Position numbers and translations under genes: made by a program
Notes under the pieces: generated by a model
Told to the model about the DNA's origin: nothing
What the model saw: the letters and a program-made list of their open reading frames with translations, nothing else
Databases searched by the model: none
Shown: positions 43,454-51,909 of the stretch, in pieces
Position numbering within the stretch: position 1 is the stretch's first letter
How the letters are laid out: the number at the start of each line of letters is the position of its first letter
NCBI RefSeq assembly: GCF_014192015.1
Contig: NZ_JACHXJ010000004.1
Span: 124,001-188,000 of the forward strand
Direction: 5' to 3'
DNA length: 64,000 nucleotides
From: Paenibacillus rhizosphaerae
Lineage (GTDB): Bacteria; Bacillota; Bacilli; Paenibacillales; Paenibacillaceae

Positions 43454-44116
43454 TTAGGGAAGATGAATGGATTTGATATGATCCGTGTGAAGAAGGATGG
43501 TTTCGCCTCCCGCTTCGATCAGCTCTATAATATGACTGTCTACTTTTTTGAGGAGCCCGGCTTTGAGGGGGGATTCACCTAAATCGAACACGACCAGACC
43601 ATTCTGGAATTTTTCAAGCTGCTGTTCCAGGTTCCGTGATAAGGTCGGTGCTGCCGGCTGCACGGGAAAATGCGAATCGCTCAAATCATAGGGGGTCATA
43701 TTCGGAGGGTACGGAGACAAATATTTCACGTGATGCAGCGGGATATATACAGTATGGTGAACAGGGGAGTAGAAAAGGAAATAATCATTCATAATGCTGG
43801 TTACATACCCATGAATCGAACTGGCACCGCCAAGATGGATTTCCGTAAATATTCCCCTTGCATTCATCAGCATCTTGCGAAAAGAAATATGGGCATGGTC
43901 AAGAACGGGCTCTTTGTTAGCCTGAGACGAATCCTCGACCTCCTCAATGACCTTCATGTGCTGAAGATGGTGTACCGGAGTGTAAATATATTTGTTTTCC
44001 GAGTAGAGGACCAAAATATCACTGCCGACATCAATGAGTTCACCGATGATCGGGATTTTATAGCCCGAGACCTTTAATTCTATTGTTTTTCCAAGTAGAG
44101 AACGGATGGACTCCAT
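43454..44116 (-). CDS. CotB-like spore-coat-family protein
   Basis: A 220-aa protein with three copies of the short beta motif of the CotB N-terminal domain: IGELIDVGSDILVLYSENKYIYTPVHHLQHM, then IHGYVTSIMNDYFLFYSPVHHTVYIPLHHVKYL, then GLLKKVDSHIIELIEAGGETILLHTDHIKSI (each ending V/I-x-H-hydrophobic-K). It lacks the basic repeat tail of the paralogue at 45679. The ATG at 44116 has AAAGGAGG 7 bp upstream. It is the last gene of a minus-strand run: microprotein, permease, then this one. A role on the spore surface is inferred from the family and the CotB/CotH neighbours. Confidence 0.78.
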   Translation of the reverse strand: MESIRSLLGKTIELKVSGYKIPIIGELIDVGSDILVLYSENKYIYTPVHHLQHMKVIEEVEDSSQANKEPVLDHAHISFRKMLMNARGIFTEIHLGGASSIHGYVTSIMNDYFLFYSPVHHTVYIPLHHVKYLSPYPPNMTPYDLSDSHFPVQPAAPTLSRNLEQQLEKFQNGLVVFDLGESPLKAGLLKKVDSHIIELIEAGGETILLHTDHIKSIHLP

Positions 44117-44129
44117 AGCTTGCCTCCTT

Positions 44130-45473
44130 TCATATGACATATTGGGTCCAGAGATAAAGGCTGGCGAGGCTGACGATTAGACCGACAGGTATCACAATGA
44201 ACGTAACGCGCATATACTGCTTCCATGTGATATGAATTTTGCTGCTTCTTAACATGAACATCCATATCAAGGTAGCGAGGGTTCCGACGGGCGTCAACAA
44301 TGAACCGATGTCGCTTCCGATAATCGTTGCCATATAAGCTAGATGGACATGCTGCGGATCAAGTCCCATGCCGAGCACCGCTAAAGTTCCGATCATGACG
44401 GACGGCAGGTTATTCACGATATTGGACAACAGGGTCAACAAAAGTCCGAATGCGGCGATCAGACTGGCTTCACCCATGCCGGCAAAAGGTTGTAATCCGT
44501 TGATTAAAGCGGCGGTTAACCCGGCGTTATCCAGGCTTTTGACGATTATATAGATGCTGAAGGCGAACAGTAGGATATGCCAAGGCGTCTTCGTAACAAT
44601 GTCCTTAATCCCTGTTTTGGTCCGAAACCAGCGGACGAAGACGATGAGGGCGGCCCCGGTGATTGCGACATACTCGAGCGGTATACCCAAGCTTGCTGCT
44701 AGAAAAAAACCTGCCCGGAAGAGGACTACGATGCAGATGCTGACCCGAAACAGCCACCAGTCGATTTGGGTTCTGGTTTCCGTTGGCTGCTGAAGCGGGT
44801 GTATGTTAACTAATGAATAATCACGGGCGGGGTTACGGGAGATGGTAACGGGTATCTGTTTGCGAAAATAGAGGTAGAGCAGCAGGGCGATCGTTGCGAT
44901 CCCGATCATGGAGGGGATGAACATAATTAGGGTATAGCTGTTCAGGTCCAAGCCTACGATATTAAGCGCAATGAGATTCGCCAGGTTGCTTACGCCGATC
45001 GGTGCGCTGGATGCCGTTGCGATGAGTGCGCCGGACAGGAGATACGGTATTTTTTGATGCGGCTTTAATTTCAGCATTGAGCAGATTTGAATAATGATGG
45101 GCGTTGTGATCAGGATACTGCCATCGTTATTAAAGAAAATCGTCATTAGGAAGCAGAGCAGGATCACATACCAGAACAACTTTCGGCCGGAACCGTTTAC
45201 CCGTTCAATCAGGTTGAGAGCAACCCAGCGAAAAACACCGACGCTGTCCAGCACCAGGGACATCACGATCGTAGACAGAATCGTCACAGCGGCTCCGGAA
45301 ACGATGTTGAAAATGGTGATCAGGTCCGTTAAAGGGACGACCCCGGCGGCGAGCAGAATAAATGCTCCGGCGGTGGTGGAAATGGATTCGTTGATTCCGC
45401 GGGGGCGCCACATCAAGAAAATGACGGTGATGGCAAATACGCCGACTGTTAGCCACATTTGGTAGTCAGACAT
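44130..45473 (-). CDS. ArsB/NhaD-type anion permease
   Basis: A 447-aa integral membrane protein of the ion-transporter superfamily with ten or more helices. The two family hairpins are visible: FFNNDGSILITTPIIIQI with ASSAPIGVSNLANLIALNIVG, and LLSNIVNNLPSVMIGTLAVLG with GSDIGSLLTPVGTLATLIWM. This is the ArsB pattern (arsenite or another anion), but no arsR or arsC is nearby and the substrate is open. GGGAGGTGAG precedes the ATG and lies inside the small upstream gene, whose stop codon directly adjoins this ATG. It ends 13 bp before the CotB-like gene. Confidence 0.87.
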   Translation of the reverse strand: MSDYQMWLTVGVFAITVIFLMWRPRGINESISTTAGAFILLAAGVVPLTDLITIFNIVSGAAVTILSTIVMSLVLDSVGVFRWVALNLIERVNGSGRKLFWYVILLCFLMTIFFNNDGSILITTPIIIQICSMLKLKPHQKIPYLLSGALIATASSAPIGVSNLANLIALNIVGLDLNSYTLIMFIPSMIGIATIALLLYLYFRKQIPVTISRNPARDYSLVNIHPLQQPTETRTQIDWWLFRVSICIVVLFRAGFFLAASLGIPLEYVAITGAALIVFVRWFRTKTGIKDIVTKTPWHILLFAFSIYIIVKSLDNAGLTAALINGLQPFAGMGEASLIAAFGLLLTLLSNIVNNLPSVMIGTLAVLGMGLDPQHVHLAYMATIIGSDIGSLLTPVGTLATLIWMFMLRSSKIHITWKQYMRVTFIVIPVGLIVSLASLYLWTQYVI

Positions 45474-45611
45474 TTACTTTGACTCACCTCCCAGGGGGAG
45501 AACACTGGATACTGGCTGAATGACTGGATCTGCTGTCCGTGTAGCTTTTCCTGGACGTATCATCCAGTACAACGGGATTCCGGCAATTAAAACTGCAATA
45601 AATACATACAT
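45474..45611 (-). CDS. 45-residue membrane microprotein coupled to the permease
   Basis: A small gene between two clear genes. From the ATG at 45611 it reads MYVFIAVLIAGIPLYWMIRP and continues to a TAA at 45474-45476. The N-terminal 18 residues form one transmembrane helix; the tail is polar with no Cys or His. AAAGGGGGG lies about 8 bp upstream of the ATG. The TAA is immediately followed by the ATG of the permease (stop and start abut), and the permease Shine-Dalgarno GGGAGGTGAG is inside this gene. Spacing and coupling argue for a real gene. A regulatory or stabilising subunit of the permease, like KdpF, is inference. Confidence 0.65.
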   Translation of the reverse strand: MYVFIAVLIAGIPLYWMIRPGKATRTADPVIQPVSSVLPLGGESK

Positions 45612-45678
45612 GGCTTATTCCCCCCTTTGTGGATTGGATTCAACGCGAAGGGTCAATTTTGTTGAATGCAGTCATGGC

Positions 45679-46485
45679 TTATTTACTGATTTTGCGCTTG
45701 CGTACCGTACGTTTGATCGGTTTGGGCTTTCTCCAGGATCTGCTAGCCCATTCCATGGCCCCTCTTGTCAGATTGCCTTTGGTATGGTTGCCGCGGGTTT
45801 GGTTGCCTTTGGTATGGTTGCCGCGGGTTTGGTTGCCTCTGGTTTGGTTGCCTCTGGTTTGGTTGCCTCTGGTTTGGTTGCCTCTGGTTTGGTTGCCACG
45901 GGTTTGATTGCCGCGGGTTTGGTTGCCACGGGTTTGGTTACCCCGAGTTTGGTTGCCTTTGGTTTGGTTGCCTTTGGTTTGGTTGCCTTTAGATTGGTTG
46001 CCTTTAGATTGGTTGCCTTTAGATTGGTTTTTGTTACCGCCGCTCTTGTTCTTGTTTCCTCCACTGGTGTTCGAGCCGATTACCATAACGGATTTTACAT
46101 GGTATATCGGAATACTGATGACTTCATCATTTTTGGCTACCAGTGTCAATGTGGATTGGTTCACATCCGCAACGACACCTTCGACTTTTTCCGGGCCGCC
46201 GCGGTTAATTTGTACGCGTTGGTAGCGGAGCGAATGCAGCAATCCAGCGAAGTTTCCTGCCATAACCGGGTTCGCCGTCATGGCTTTTGCCCCTCCGGAT
46301 TTGCCTGTGCTGCTGATGCTTTTGATATGGGTGCTGTTGACATAGACGATGCCCTCTTTCGTCGCAACGGCCAGGTAACCATGTTGTACGCCCACCAGAA
46401 CACCTACGATCGAATCGGGCCCGCCGCGATTGATTTTCACCTCGCTCCCAATGGAGTTCATTGTGTTAAGACCTGCTAACGACAT
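45679..46485 (-). CDS. CotB-like spore-coat protein with basic NQ(S/T)(K/R)G repeats
   Basis: A 268-aa protein. Residues about 1-140 contain two CotB-type beta modules: VKINRGGPDSIVGVLVGVQ...GIVYVNSTHIKSI and VQINRGGPEKVEGVVADVN...VISIPIYHVKSV. About residues 155-245 are 18 tandem pentapeptides (3 NQSKG, 2 NQTKG, 10 NQTRG, 2 NHTKG, 1 NLTRG), each with one Ser/Thr and one basic residue. The C-terminus is very basic (RKPKPIKRTVRKRKISK-like). In B. subtilis CotB and CotG have Ser/basic repeats phosphorylated by the kinase CotH; a CotH gene lies divergently 324 bp away. The ATG at 46485 has AAGGGG 8 bp upstream. Confidence 0.85.
   Translation of the reverse strand: MSLAGLNTMNSIGSEVKINRGGPDSIVGVLVGVQHGYLAVATKEGIVYVNSTHIKSISSTGKSGGAKAMTANPVMAGNFAGLLHSLRYQRVQINRGGPEKVEGVVADVNQSTLTLVAKNDEVISIPIYHVKSVMVIGSNTSGGNKNKSGGNKNQSKGNQSKGNQSKGNQTKGNQTKGNQTRGNQTRGNQTRGNQTRGNQTRGNQTRGNQTRGNQTRGNQTRGNHTKGNQTRGNHTKGNLTRGAMEWASRSWRKPKPIKRTVRKRKISK
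45766..46032 (-). repeat. Tandem 15-bp repeats, about 18 copies, inside the CotB-like gene
   Basis: Unit on the plus strand GGTTGCCTCTGGTTT with variants. Groups of nearly identical units (four consecutive GCCTCTGGTTTGGTT, two GCCTTTGGTTTGGTT, three GCCTTTAGATTGGTT) show recent slippage; copy number probably varies between strains. Confidence 0.85.
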
Positions 46486-46809
46486 ACCAATTACCCCTTC
46501 CAAGATAGTTTGGATAGTCTCATGAAGGGCTTTATTTGTCCTTCGAGTCTATCTGTAATCTATTTATATGTGTCTTGCAAAAAAGGGGACTAGCCGAAAA
46601 TACTAGATTATCCGAAATCAAACCGGAGTCTATCTTTCTATGTCTGCCGAATAGTTTTTACACTAGAAAGGCGGCAGCCCTTACGTGAACTGCCGGGGCC
46701 GCATAGGTTGAACAAAGCCTAAATAGGGCAAATGATCACGCCGTGCTCAGCCCCAGCGGGCCGGGCAGGCCGTTGATCATGCGATTCAATCTAGAAGGGC
46801 GGTTACGGC
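46486..46809. other. 324-bp divergent intergenic region between CotB-like and CotH genes
   Basis: It must hold both promoters. I see a CGGCAG/CTGCCG hairpin (about 46667-46692) and weak CATA-type elements (46571 on the minus strand and 46703 on the plus strand) that recall sigma-K/sigma-E -10 motifs but are not convincing. No other gene is seen. Confidence 0.4.
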
Positions 46810-47859
46810 ATGGGTCTGCCTGTCTACCGAATCGAGTTAAAGGATTCGGCGATGAAAAAGCTGGAGAGCAACATATGGTCCGATTCGTTTGTCAGTGGAA
46901 CGATGAGCATGAATGGCCGGAGGACTCCGATTCGCATTCGTTACCGCGGGGGCCATACCCGTGAATATCCGAAAAAATCCTATGAGATTCGGACGGCCAA
47001 GGCGACGTACCACTTTAACGCGGAACACGATGATCCGTCCCTGATGAGAAACGCCCTTTCATTTCATTATTTTAATGTGCTTGGCGTCCCCAGCCCCTCG
47101 ACGAAACACTGCGTGCTTTATATGAATGGAAATAAGGAAGGGGTGTATTTAAGAATCGAGGCGGTGAAGTCCGCTTTTTTCCGCAAAAGGGGGCTCCATG
47201 CACGAAGCATCATCTATGCGGTCAATGATAATGCCGACTTTGCCATGCCGGAAAAAAATGCGAAGTCGAGCAGATTGCTGTCAGGATACGCTTTCATTAA
47301 GGGCGACGAAACGGACAGGAATCGTCTCGGTGACTTTATCCGAAGCATTAACCGGAAAAAGGGGACCGAGCTAAGCGATTATCTTCGGCAGCGCCTGGAT
47401 ATGGACAATTATTTACGCTGGTTATGCGGGGCGGTGCTGACGGGAAATTACGACGGGTTCCTCCAGAACTATACGATATTCGAATACGGCAAGCGCAACA
47501 TGTATGGAATGATCCCTTGGGATTATGAGGGCACCTGGGGCAGAAACTGCTATGGTAAAGCTGTAAAATCCGACCTGGTCAGGATTAAGGGATACAACGT
47601 GCTGACTGGAAAGGTGCTGGCTTACAAGGCGTACAGGCAGAAGTACAAGCGAATCCTTGAGCGGACGCTGGAATCTACCTTTACCGTGTCGCGCCTGATG
47701 CCTGTAGTCAAGAAAATGCACAGCGCCATTGCTCAGGACATCTATGACGATCCCAAATATAAGTGGGATATCGGTATGTTTGACTCGGAACCGGATGTCA
47801 TCAGGGAATATATTGAAGACCGACGCCGGGATATCAGGAATGAAATGGAGCAGCTTTGA
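46810..47859 (+). CDS. cotH: CotH-family spore-coat protein kinase
   Basis: A 349-aa atypical kinase of the CotH family, which phosphorylates CotB and CotG in the B. subtilis coat. LPVYRIELKDS, IRYRGGHTREYPKKSYEIR (ATP-contacting Lys at about 55-56), NKEGVYLRIEAV, TGNYDGFLQNYTIF (catalytic-loop Asp and Asn, about 212-222) and GMIPWDYEGTWGRN (metal-binding Asp about 238) are all present in family order. A stop just upstream in frame (46792) fixes the ATG at 46810; AGAAGGG lies about 10 bp away. It is divergent from the repeat-bearing CotB-like gene, its probable substrate. Confidence 0.9.
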   Translation: MGLPVYRIELKDSAMKKLESNIWSDSFVSGTMSMNGRRTPIRIRYRGGHTREYPKKSYEIRTAKATYHFNAEHDDPSLMRNALSFHYFNVLGVPSPSTKHCVLYMNGNKEGVYLRIEAVKSAFFRKRGLHARSIIYAVNDNADFAMPEKNAKSSRLLSGYAFIKGDETDRNRLGDFIRSINRKKGTELSDYLRQRLDMDNYLRWLCGAVLTGNYDGFLQNYTIFEYGKRNMYGMIPWDYEGTWGRNCYGKAVKSDLVRIKGYNVLTGKVLAYKAYRQKYKRILERTLESTFTVSRLMPVVKKMHSAIAQDIYDDPKYKWDIGMFDSEPDVIREYIEDRRRDIRNEMEQL

Positions 47860-47945
47860 GCGAGCCATCGCTCCCCCGGCTACATAACACAAGCCCTGGC
47901 ACGATTGCACGTACCAAGGCTTGCTTCCACGGGATTTACCCAGCT

Positions 47946-49880
47946 TCAGATCATCTTCTGATGCAAATGATTTAAATAGCGCCAGCGCGTGATCCAGTAA
48001 TAGATGACCTGGATCGCCAGGAACGTGGCAAAGATGGCCAGCGTATGCGAAGCGACGGAGAAGTCGACCAGCTGCTGCAGGGCCAGAAAGGCAACGCTGC
48101 TGTGGATGACCGCCACCAGCATCGGCAGGAAGAACATCAGCAGCAGCTGTCTCGAGACGGTTCGCCCCAATTCCCTCCGGCTTAAGCCCACCTTGGAGAT
48201 CATCCGGTACTGCTCTTCGTCCCGGGCCAGGTCTGCATAGAGACGGAAGTAGATGAAGCTTGCGGCGAAGGTGAAGAACACGATCCCGACGAGCCCGCTG
48301 ACGATCAGCAGCATGCCGTTCAGCTGCCGGGACTGGACCCAGTCGATGACGAGCGCCTGGAAGTTGTAATTCATATATCCCGACTCATCGACGTCATTAT
48401 TAATCGTGTCACGGAGCTCCTGCGCGATGCGCAGGGTGTGATGCCAGTCCGGGACGACAAACTGCACTAAGACGATCTTGAGCAGATTGCCGGCGTTCAC
48501 CTTCACATAGTCTGCGTCGGACACGACATACACATTGGTGGTATTGGGTACGACGATATGCGGCAGCGCTTTAAGCAGATGCAGGGTCATTTCCGAGCCT
48601 TCCTTCGTCAGGGTCAGGCTGTCCTGGGTTAATCCGTCCAGCTTGAACTCGCTGGTTTGCGTGACCGTCGAAGGCGTTGCGAACGCTTCCCCTTCGCGAA
48701 GCGTCTCCTGCTCGTAACCCAGGGCCTTGGCCAGACGGTTGTAATCGTCCAGCTTGATCAGCATGAACCCGTTATCCGAATAAGTCGGGATAAAGGATAC
48801 TTTGCGGTAGTCAAAACCCTCTCTCCGCAGCGTGTCTTCAATCAGGCGGACATGCTTCTGCTCAAATGAATTTTTATGGTCTGACTCATTGAAAGAATCG
48901 TACGTGAACGCATACGGATTCTTCATCGCGGCGAGCCCGGGGTCGCCAATGGCCAGCGCGGTTCCGATTCCGGTAAAAGCGGTGGCGGAAATGACCGCAA
49001 CCATGAAGAACATCACGGCATTGTCCCGCAACCGGTAGATCAGCTCGGAGATCGTCAGCAGGTTCGTCCGCTTGAGGAAGATACGGGGCCGCTTCTTCAT
49101 CGCTCTCATCACGTACACGCTAAGCTGGGTGAACAGGAAGTACGTGCCGACGATGACCAGCGCCACGCCGCCGAGCAGCAGCAGGAATGAGAACATCCGG
49201 CGCAGCACGAACAGAAACACGCAGGCGTAGCCGAGCAGGATGAGCAGGGCTGATAGGACGGACAGCAGGACCGATGCCTTCGGCTCGGGCTTGGGCTTAT
49301 CTTCCGCCTTGATCAGCTCGATGAGCGTGCCTTTCCGGGTCATCACCGAGGTGAAGGAAGCGACCAGCAGAAACAGAATCAGGTAAGCCCCGGCCGTCAG
49401 CAGGATCGCTTTTCCCGGCAGGTAAAAGGGCAGCCCGTCGACGATCGCCAGCATCGAGGCGGAGATGAGCAGGATCAGCTTCGAGAACACGGCACCGACG
49501 ATGATCCCGGCGATAATGGCGGCGGCGCCGATCGCGATATTTTCAATAAAAAGCATCCGGTTCAGCTGTTTGCGGGACATGCCGAGCAGGAGCAGAATGC
49601 CGAATTCTTTTTTGCGCAGCTTGATAAACGAAGACGCCGAGTACAGCAGGAAAAAAAACGAGAAAATAAACACGATACATTGGGACACCCGCAGCCCTAT
49701 CGAGCCGAGCATGCTCAGCGTTCCGCTGGAGGACACGATGTTTCCCTTCAGGTCGGGATGAAAGAGCAGCAGGGCATAGATGAAGAAAATCATGACCGAA
49801 AAGGCGCTGCTCAGAAAATGGGCTACATACGCCCGCTTGTTCCGGAAGACGTTATTAAAGGCGAACTGGCGAAAATTCAT
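47946..49880 (-). CDS. bceB: BceB-type FtsX-like permease
   Basis: A 644-aa permease with ten transmembrane helices and a large extracytoplasmic domain (about residues 290-520) between helices VII and VIII, the hallmark of BceB-type peptide-antibiotic transporters. MNFRQFAFNNVFRNKRAYVAHFLSS is a typical N-terminus. The ATG at 49880 is preferred (GGGAGGG 8 bp upstream) and overlaps bceA by 26 bp. With BceA it frees cell-wall targets from antimicrobial peptides such as bacitracin and also relays flux information to the BceS-type kinase. Confidence 0.92.
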   Translation of the reverse strand: MNFRQFAFNNVFRNKRAYVAHFLSSAFSVMIFFIYALLLFHPDLKGNIVSSSGTLSMLGSIGLRVSQCIVFIFSFFFLLYSASSFIKLRKKEFGILLLLGMSRKQLNRMLFIENIAIGAAAIIAGIIVGAVFSKLILLISASMLAIVDGLPFYLPGKAILLTAGAYLILFLLVASFTSVMTRKGTLIELIKAEDKPKPEPKASVLLSVLSALLILLGYACVFLFVLRRMFSFLLLLGGVALVIVGTYFLFTQLSVYVMRAMKKRPRIFLKRTNLLTISELIYRLRDNAVMFFMVAVISATAFTGIGTALAIGDPGLAAMKNPYAFTYDSFNESDHKNSFEQKHVRLIEDTLRREGFDYRKVSFIPTYSDNGFMLIKLDDYNRLAKALGYEQETLREGEAFATPSTVTQTSEFKLDGLTQDSLTLTKEGSEMTLHLLKALPHIVVPNTTNVYVVSDADYVKVNAGNLLKIVLVQFVVPDWHHTLRIAQELRDTINNDVDESGYMNYNFQALVIDWVQSRQLNGMLLIVSGLVGIVFFTFAASFIYFRLYADLARDEEQYRMISKVGLSRRELGRTVSRQLLLMFFLPMLVAVIHSSVAFLALQQLVDFSVASHTLAIFATFLAIQVIYYWITRWRYLNHLHQKMI

Positions 49881-50628
49881 GTCCGTTCCCTCCCAGCAGC
49901 GACAGCACGTTGATGATCTTTTGGTAGAACGCCGCGCGGTTGTCCCCGTCATGGATTTCGTTGTACAGCTGGCCGTCTTTGATAAAAATGACGCGGTGGC
50001 AGTAGCTCGCCGCCACCGGATCGTGGGTGACGAGCAGCATCGTGGCCCCGTCCTCCTGATTGCGCTTCTCCAGAATTTCCATCACGTCGCGCGCCGCCTT
50101 GGAGTCCAGGTTGCCTGTCGGCTCGTCGGCCAGCAGCAGCTTGGGCCGGTGGATCAGCGCCCGCGCGATCGCGGTTCGCTGCGCCTGCCCCCCGGATATT
50201 TCGTAGGTCCGCTTATCCAGTATGGAGGTAATACCAAGCTTCTCGGTCAGCGCGGCGACCCGCTCGTTCATTTCCTGCACGCCGACACCATCCAGCGTTA
50301 ACGGGAGTATAATGTTCTCCTTCACCGTCAGCGTATGAAGCAGATTAAACGACTGGAAGACGAAGCCCAGCTCCCGGCGCCGGAACCGTGCCAGCTGATC
50401 CTGGGACAGGCGGTACGGGTCTTGCCCGCCGATGCGGATTTCGCCCGAGGTCGGGCGGTCGATGGTCGACACGATGTTCAGCAGGGTTGTTTTTCCGCTG
50501 CCGGACGGCCCCATGATACCGACGAACTCGCCTTCCTGAATCGTTAAATCGATATTGGACAGAGCCTCGTAAGATACCATGCCTTTATAAATTTTGCCTA
50601 TATTTTTGGCGGATAAAATGTCCGTCAT
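49855..50628 (-). CDS. bceA: BceA-type ABC ATPase
   Basis: A 257-aa ATPase of the MacB/BceA family. Walker A GPSGSGKTTLL, Q-loop FVFQSFNLL, signature ISGGQAQRTAIARAL, Walker B LLLADEPTGNLDS, H-loop VTHDPVAASYCHR. The ATG at 50628 has AAGGAG 8 bp upstream. It starts the transporter part of the module; the two-component genes lie upstream on the same strand, separated by a 270-bp gap with a BceR-like box. The extra C-terminal part beyond residue 225 overlaps the bceB start. Confidence 0.93.
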   Translation of the reverse strand: MTDILSAKNIGKIYKGMVSYEALSNIDLTIQEGEFVGIMGPSGSGKTTLLNIVSTIDRPTSGEIRIGGQDPYRLSQDQLARFRRRELGFVFQSFNLLHTLTVKENIILPLTLDGVGVQEMNERVAALTEKLGITSILDKRTYEISGGQAQRTAIARALIHRPKLLLADEPTGNLDSKAARDVMEILEKRNQEDGATMLLVTHDPVAASYCHRVIFIKDGQLYNEIHDGDNRAAFYQKIINVLSLLGGNGHEFSPVRL

Positions 50629-50823
50629 CCGAAGCACTCCTTCTCTTCAACCCGGACACCTGCCCGCACGCGGGAGAGCGGCGGAACCGGCGGTCCGTTC
50701 AATTTCAGCCCCCCGCAACATCCGTGATGGCGTATCGGTGTATAGGGATGCTTTGCGGGGTCACCCTAGGTCCAGTGTAAGCGATGGAGCCGAAATCTCC
50801 TATGGAAGGACCTTTCAGCAAAC

Positions 50824-50837
50824 TTACACGGATGTAA
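50824..50837 (-). promoter_or_regulatory. Candidate BceR box TTACA-CGGA-TGTAA
   Basis: Perfect inverted repeat (extended arms CTTACA/TGTAAG, 50823-50838), matching the TNACA-N4-TGTAA consensus described for BceR-type regulators. A further TGTAAG half-site is at 50775-50780. It lies about 195 bp upstream of the bceA ATG. The -35/-10 could not be fixed with confidence. Confidence 0.6.
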
Positions 50838-50898
50838 GCTTATGTCACCGCCCGTAAGCTTGGCTTGCCTCGGACACGCGGCAAAAAAGGCGCCGGAA

Positions 50899-51909
50899 TC
50901 AGCGATTCCGCGCCTGTACCTGCGAGCGCTCGAAATGGAGGCGGACCGCCGTCCCTTCCCCGGGCGCCGATTCGATGCGAATGCCGTGGCCCAGCTTGTC
51001 CGCGACCTCTTTTACGAGATACAGCCCCATACCCGTCGATTCCTTGAACCTGCGGCCGTTCTCACCGGTGTAGAAGGGACGGAAGACCCGTCCGAGGTCC
51101 GCCTTCGGTATGCCGACGCCCCGGTCGCGGATTTCCAGGGTCAAGGAACGATCGTCTTCAATCGTGGCGGAAACCGTAATTTTGCTGCCGGTGCCGGCGG
51201 CATATTTGATGGCGTTGGACAACAGCTGCTCGAGCATGAACCGCAGCCATTTGGCATCGGTTTGCACCGTAACCCCGTCGTCCACCTGAACTTCCGGATA
51301 TACATGACTGCGGATAAAATACCGCTTAAGCTCGTGCACCGTCTCGTTTACGGCCTGCCTGAGGCCGACGGGCTCCACGCTGAAGTCCTGCTCGAAGGTT
51401 TCGAGACGGGACACGTACAGCACCATCTCCAGGCCGCGCCGGATGCGGTCCGTTTCCTCCGATATGCTGAGCAGACGCTCATCGTCCTCGCCCTGCGTAA
51501 TCATTTCGATGACGGATACCGGCGTCTTCATCTGATGCACCCACTGGTTCATGAAGGTCAGGTGCTCCTGCTGCTTGCGTTCCCAGGTCTGAAGCAGGTT
51601 CTGATAATGCCGGTACTGCGTCTCCAGCAGGTGGTTGAAGGCTTGGGACACCGGAGCGGTACCGCCTGCGGCGATCGACTCGTTCAAGGCTTCGAATGGA
51701 CGGGATAAGCGCATGTACAGCAGCCGCTGGCTGAAGAAGCGAAAGATGAGATATCCGGCCAATATAAACAGGCCGAGAAAAATGCCATAGAGCGCCGTGA
51801 GCGGATGGTCGTATCCGTCAAACCAGAACACAGCCACAACGGCCAGCAGTTCCAGCATCGTGAAGATCAGCAGCGGAATATGGTCACGAATGAAGAGCTT
51901 CACCGTCAT
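50899..51909 (-). CDS. bceS: BceS-type intramembrane-sensing histidine kinase
   Basis: A 336-aa kinase with two N-terminal transmembrane helices (about 13-30 and 38-56) connected by a loop of fewer than ten residues, so there is no outside sensor; BceS-type kinases instead sense the activity of the BceAB transporter. H-box MNQWVHQMKTPVSVIEM (the atypical VHQMKTP form of this family), N-box QLLSNAIKYA, G boxes RDRGVGIP and STGMGLYLVKEV. The start overlaps the regulator stop by 4 bp. Confidence 0.92.
   Translation of the reverse strand: MTVKLFIRDHIPLLIFTMLELLAVVAVFWFDGYDHPLTALYGIFLGLFILAGYLIFRFFSQRLLYMRLSRPFEALNESIAAGGTAPVSQAFNHLLETQYRHYQNLLQTWERKQQEHLTFMNQWVHQMKTPVSVIEMITQGEDDERLLSISEETDRIRRGLEMVLYVSRLETFEQDFSVEPVGLRQAVNETVHELKRYFIRSHVYPEVQVDDGVTVQTDAKWLRFMLEQLLSNAIKYAAGTGSKITVSATIEDDRSLTLEIRDRGVGIPKADLGRVFRPFYTGENGRRFKESTGMGLYLVKEVADKLGHGIRIESAPGEGTAVRLHFERSQVQARNR

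Noticed and set aside
45520..46479. Long plus-strand frames over the CotB-like gene that give VASGLVASGLV or LWYGCRGFGCLW proteins
   Set aside because: They are shadows of the 15-bp repeats of the minus-strand CotB-like gene; they have no ribosome site, and the minus-strand product has clear CotB modules.
46571..46710. Sigma-K/sigma-E promoter motifs for the coat genes
   Set aside because: CATA-like elements occur but the rest of the consensus does not fit; AT-rich spacers give such matches by chance.
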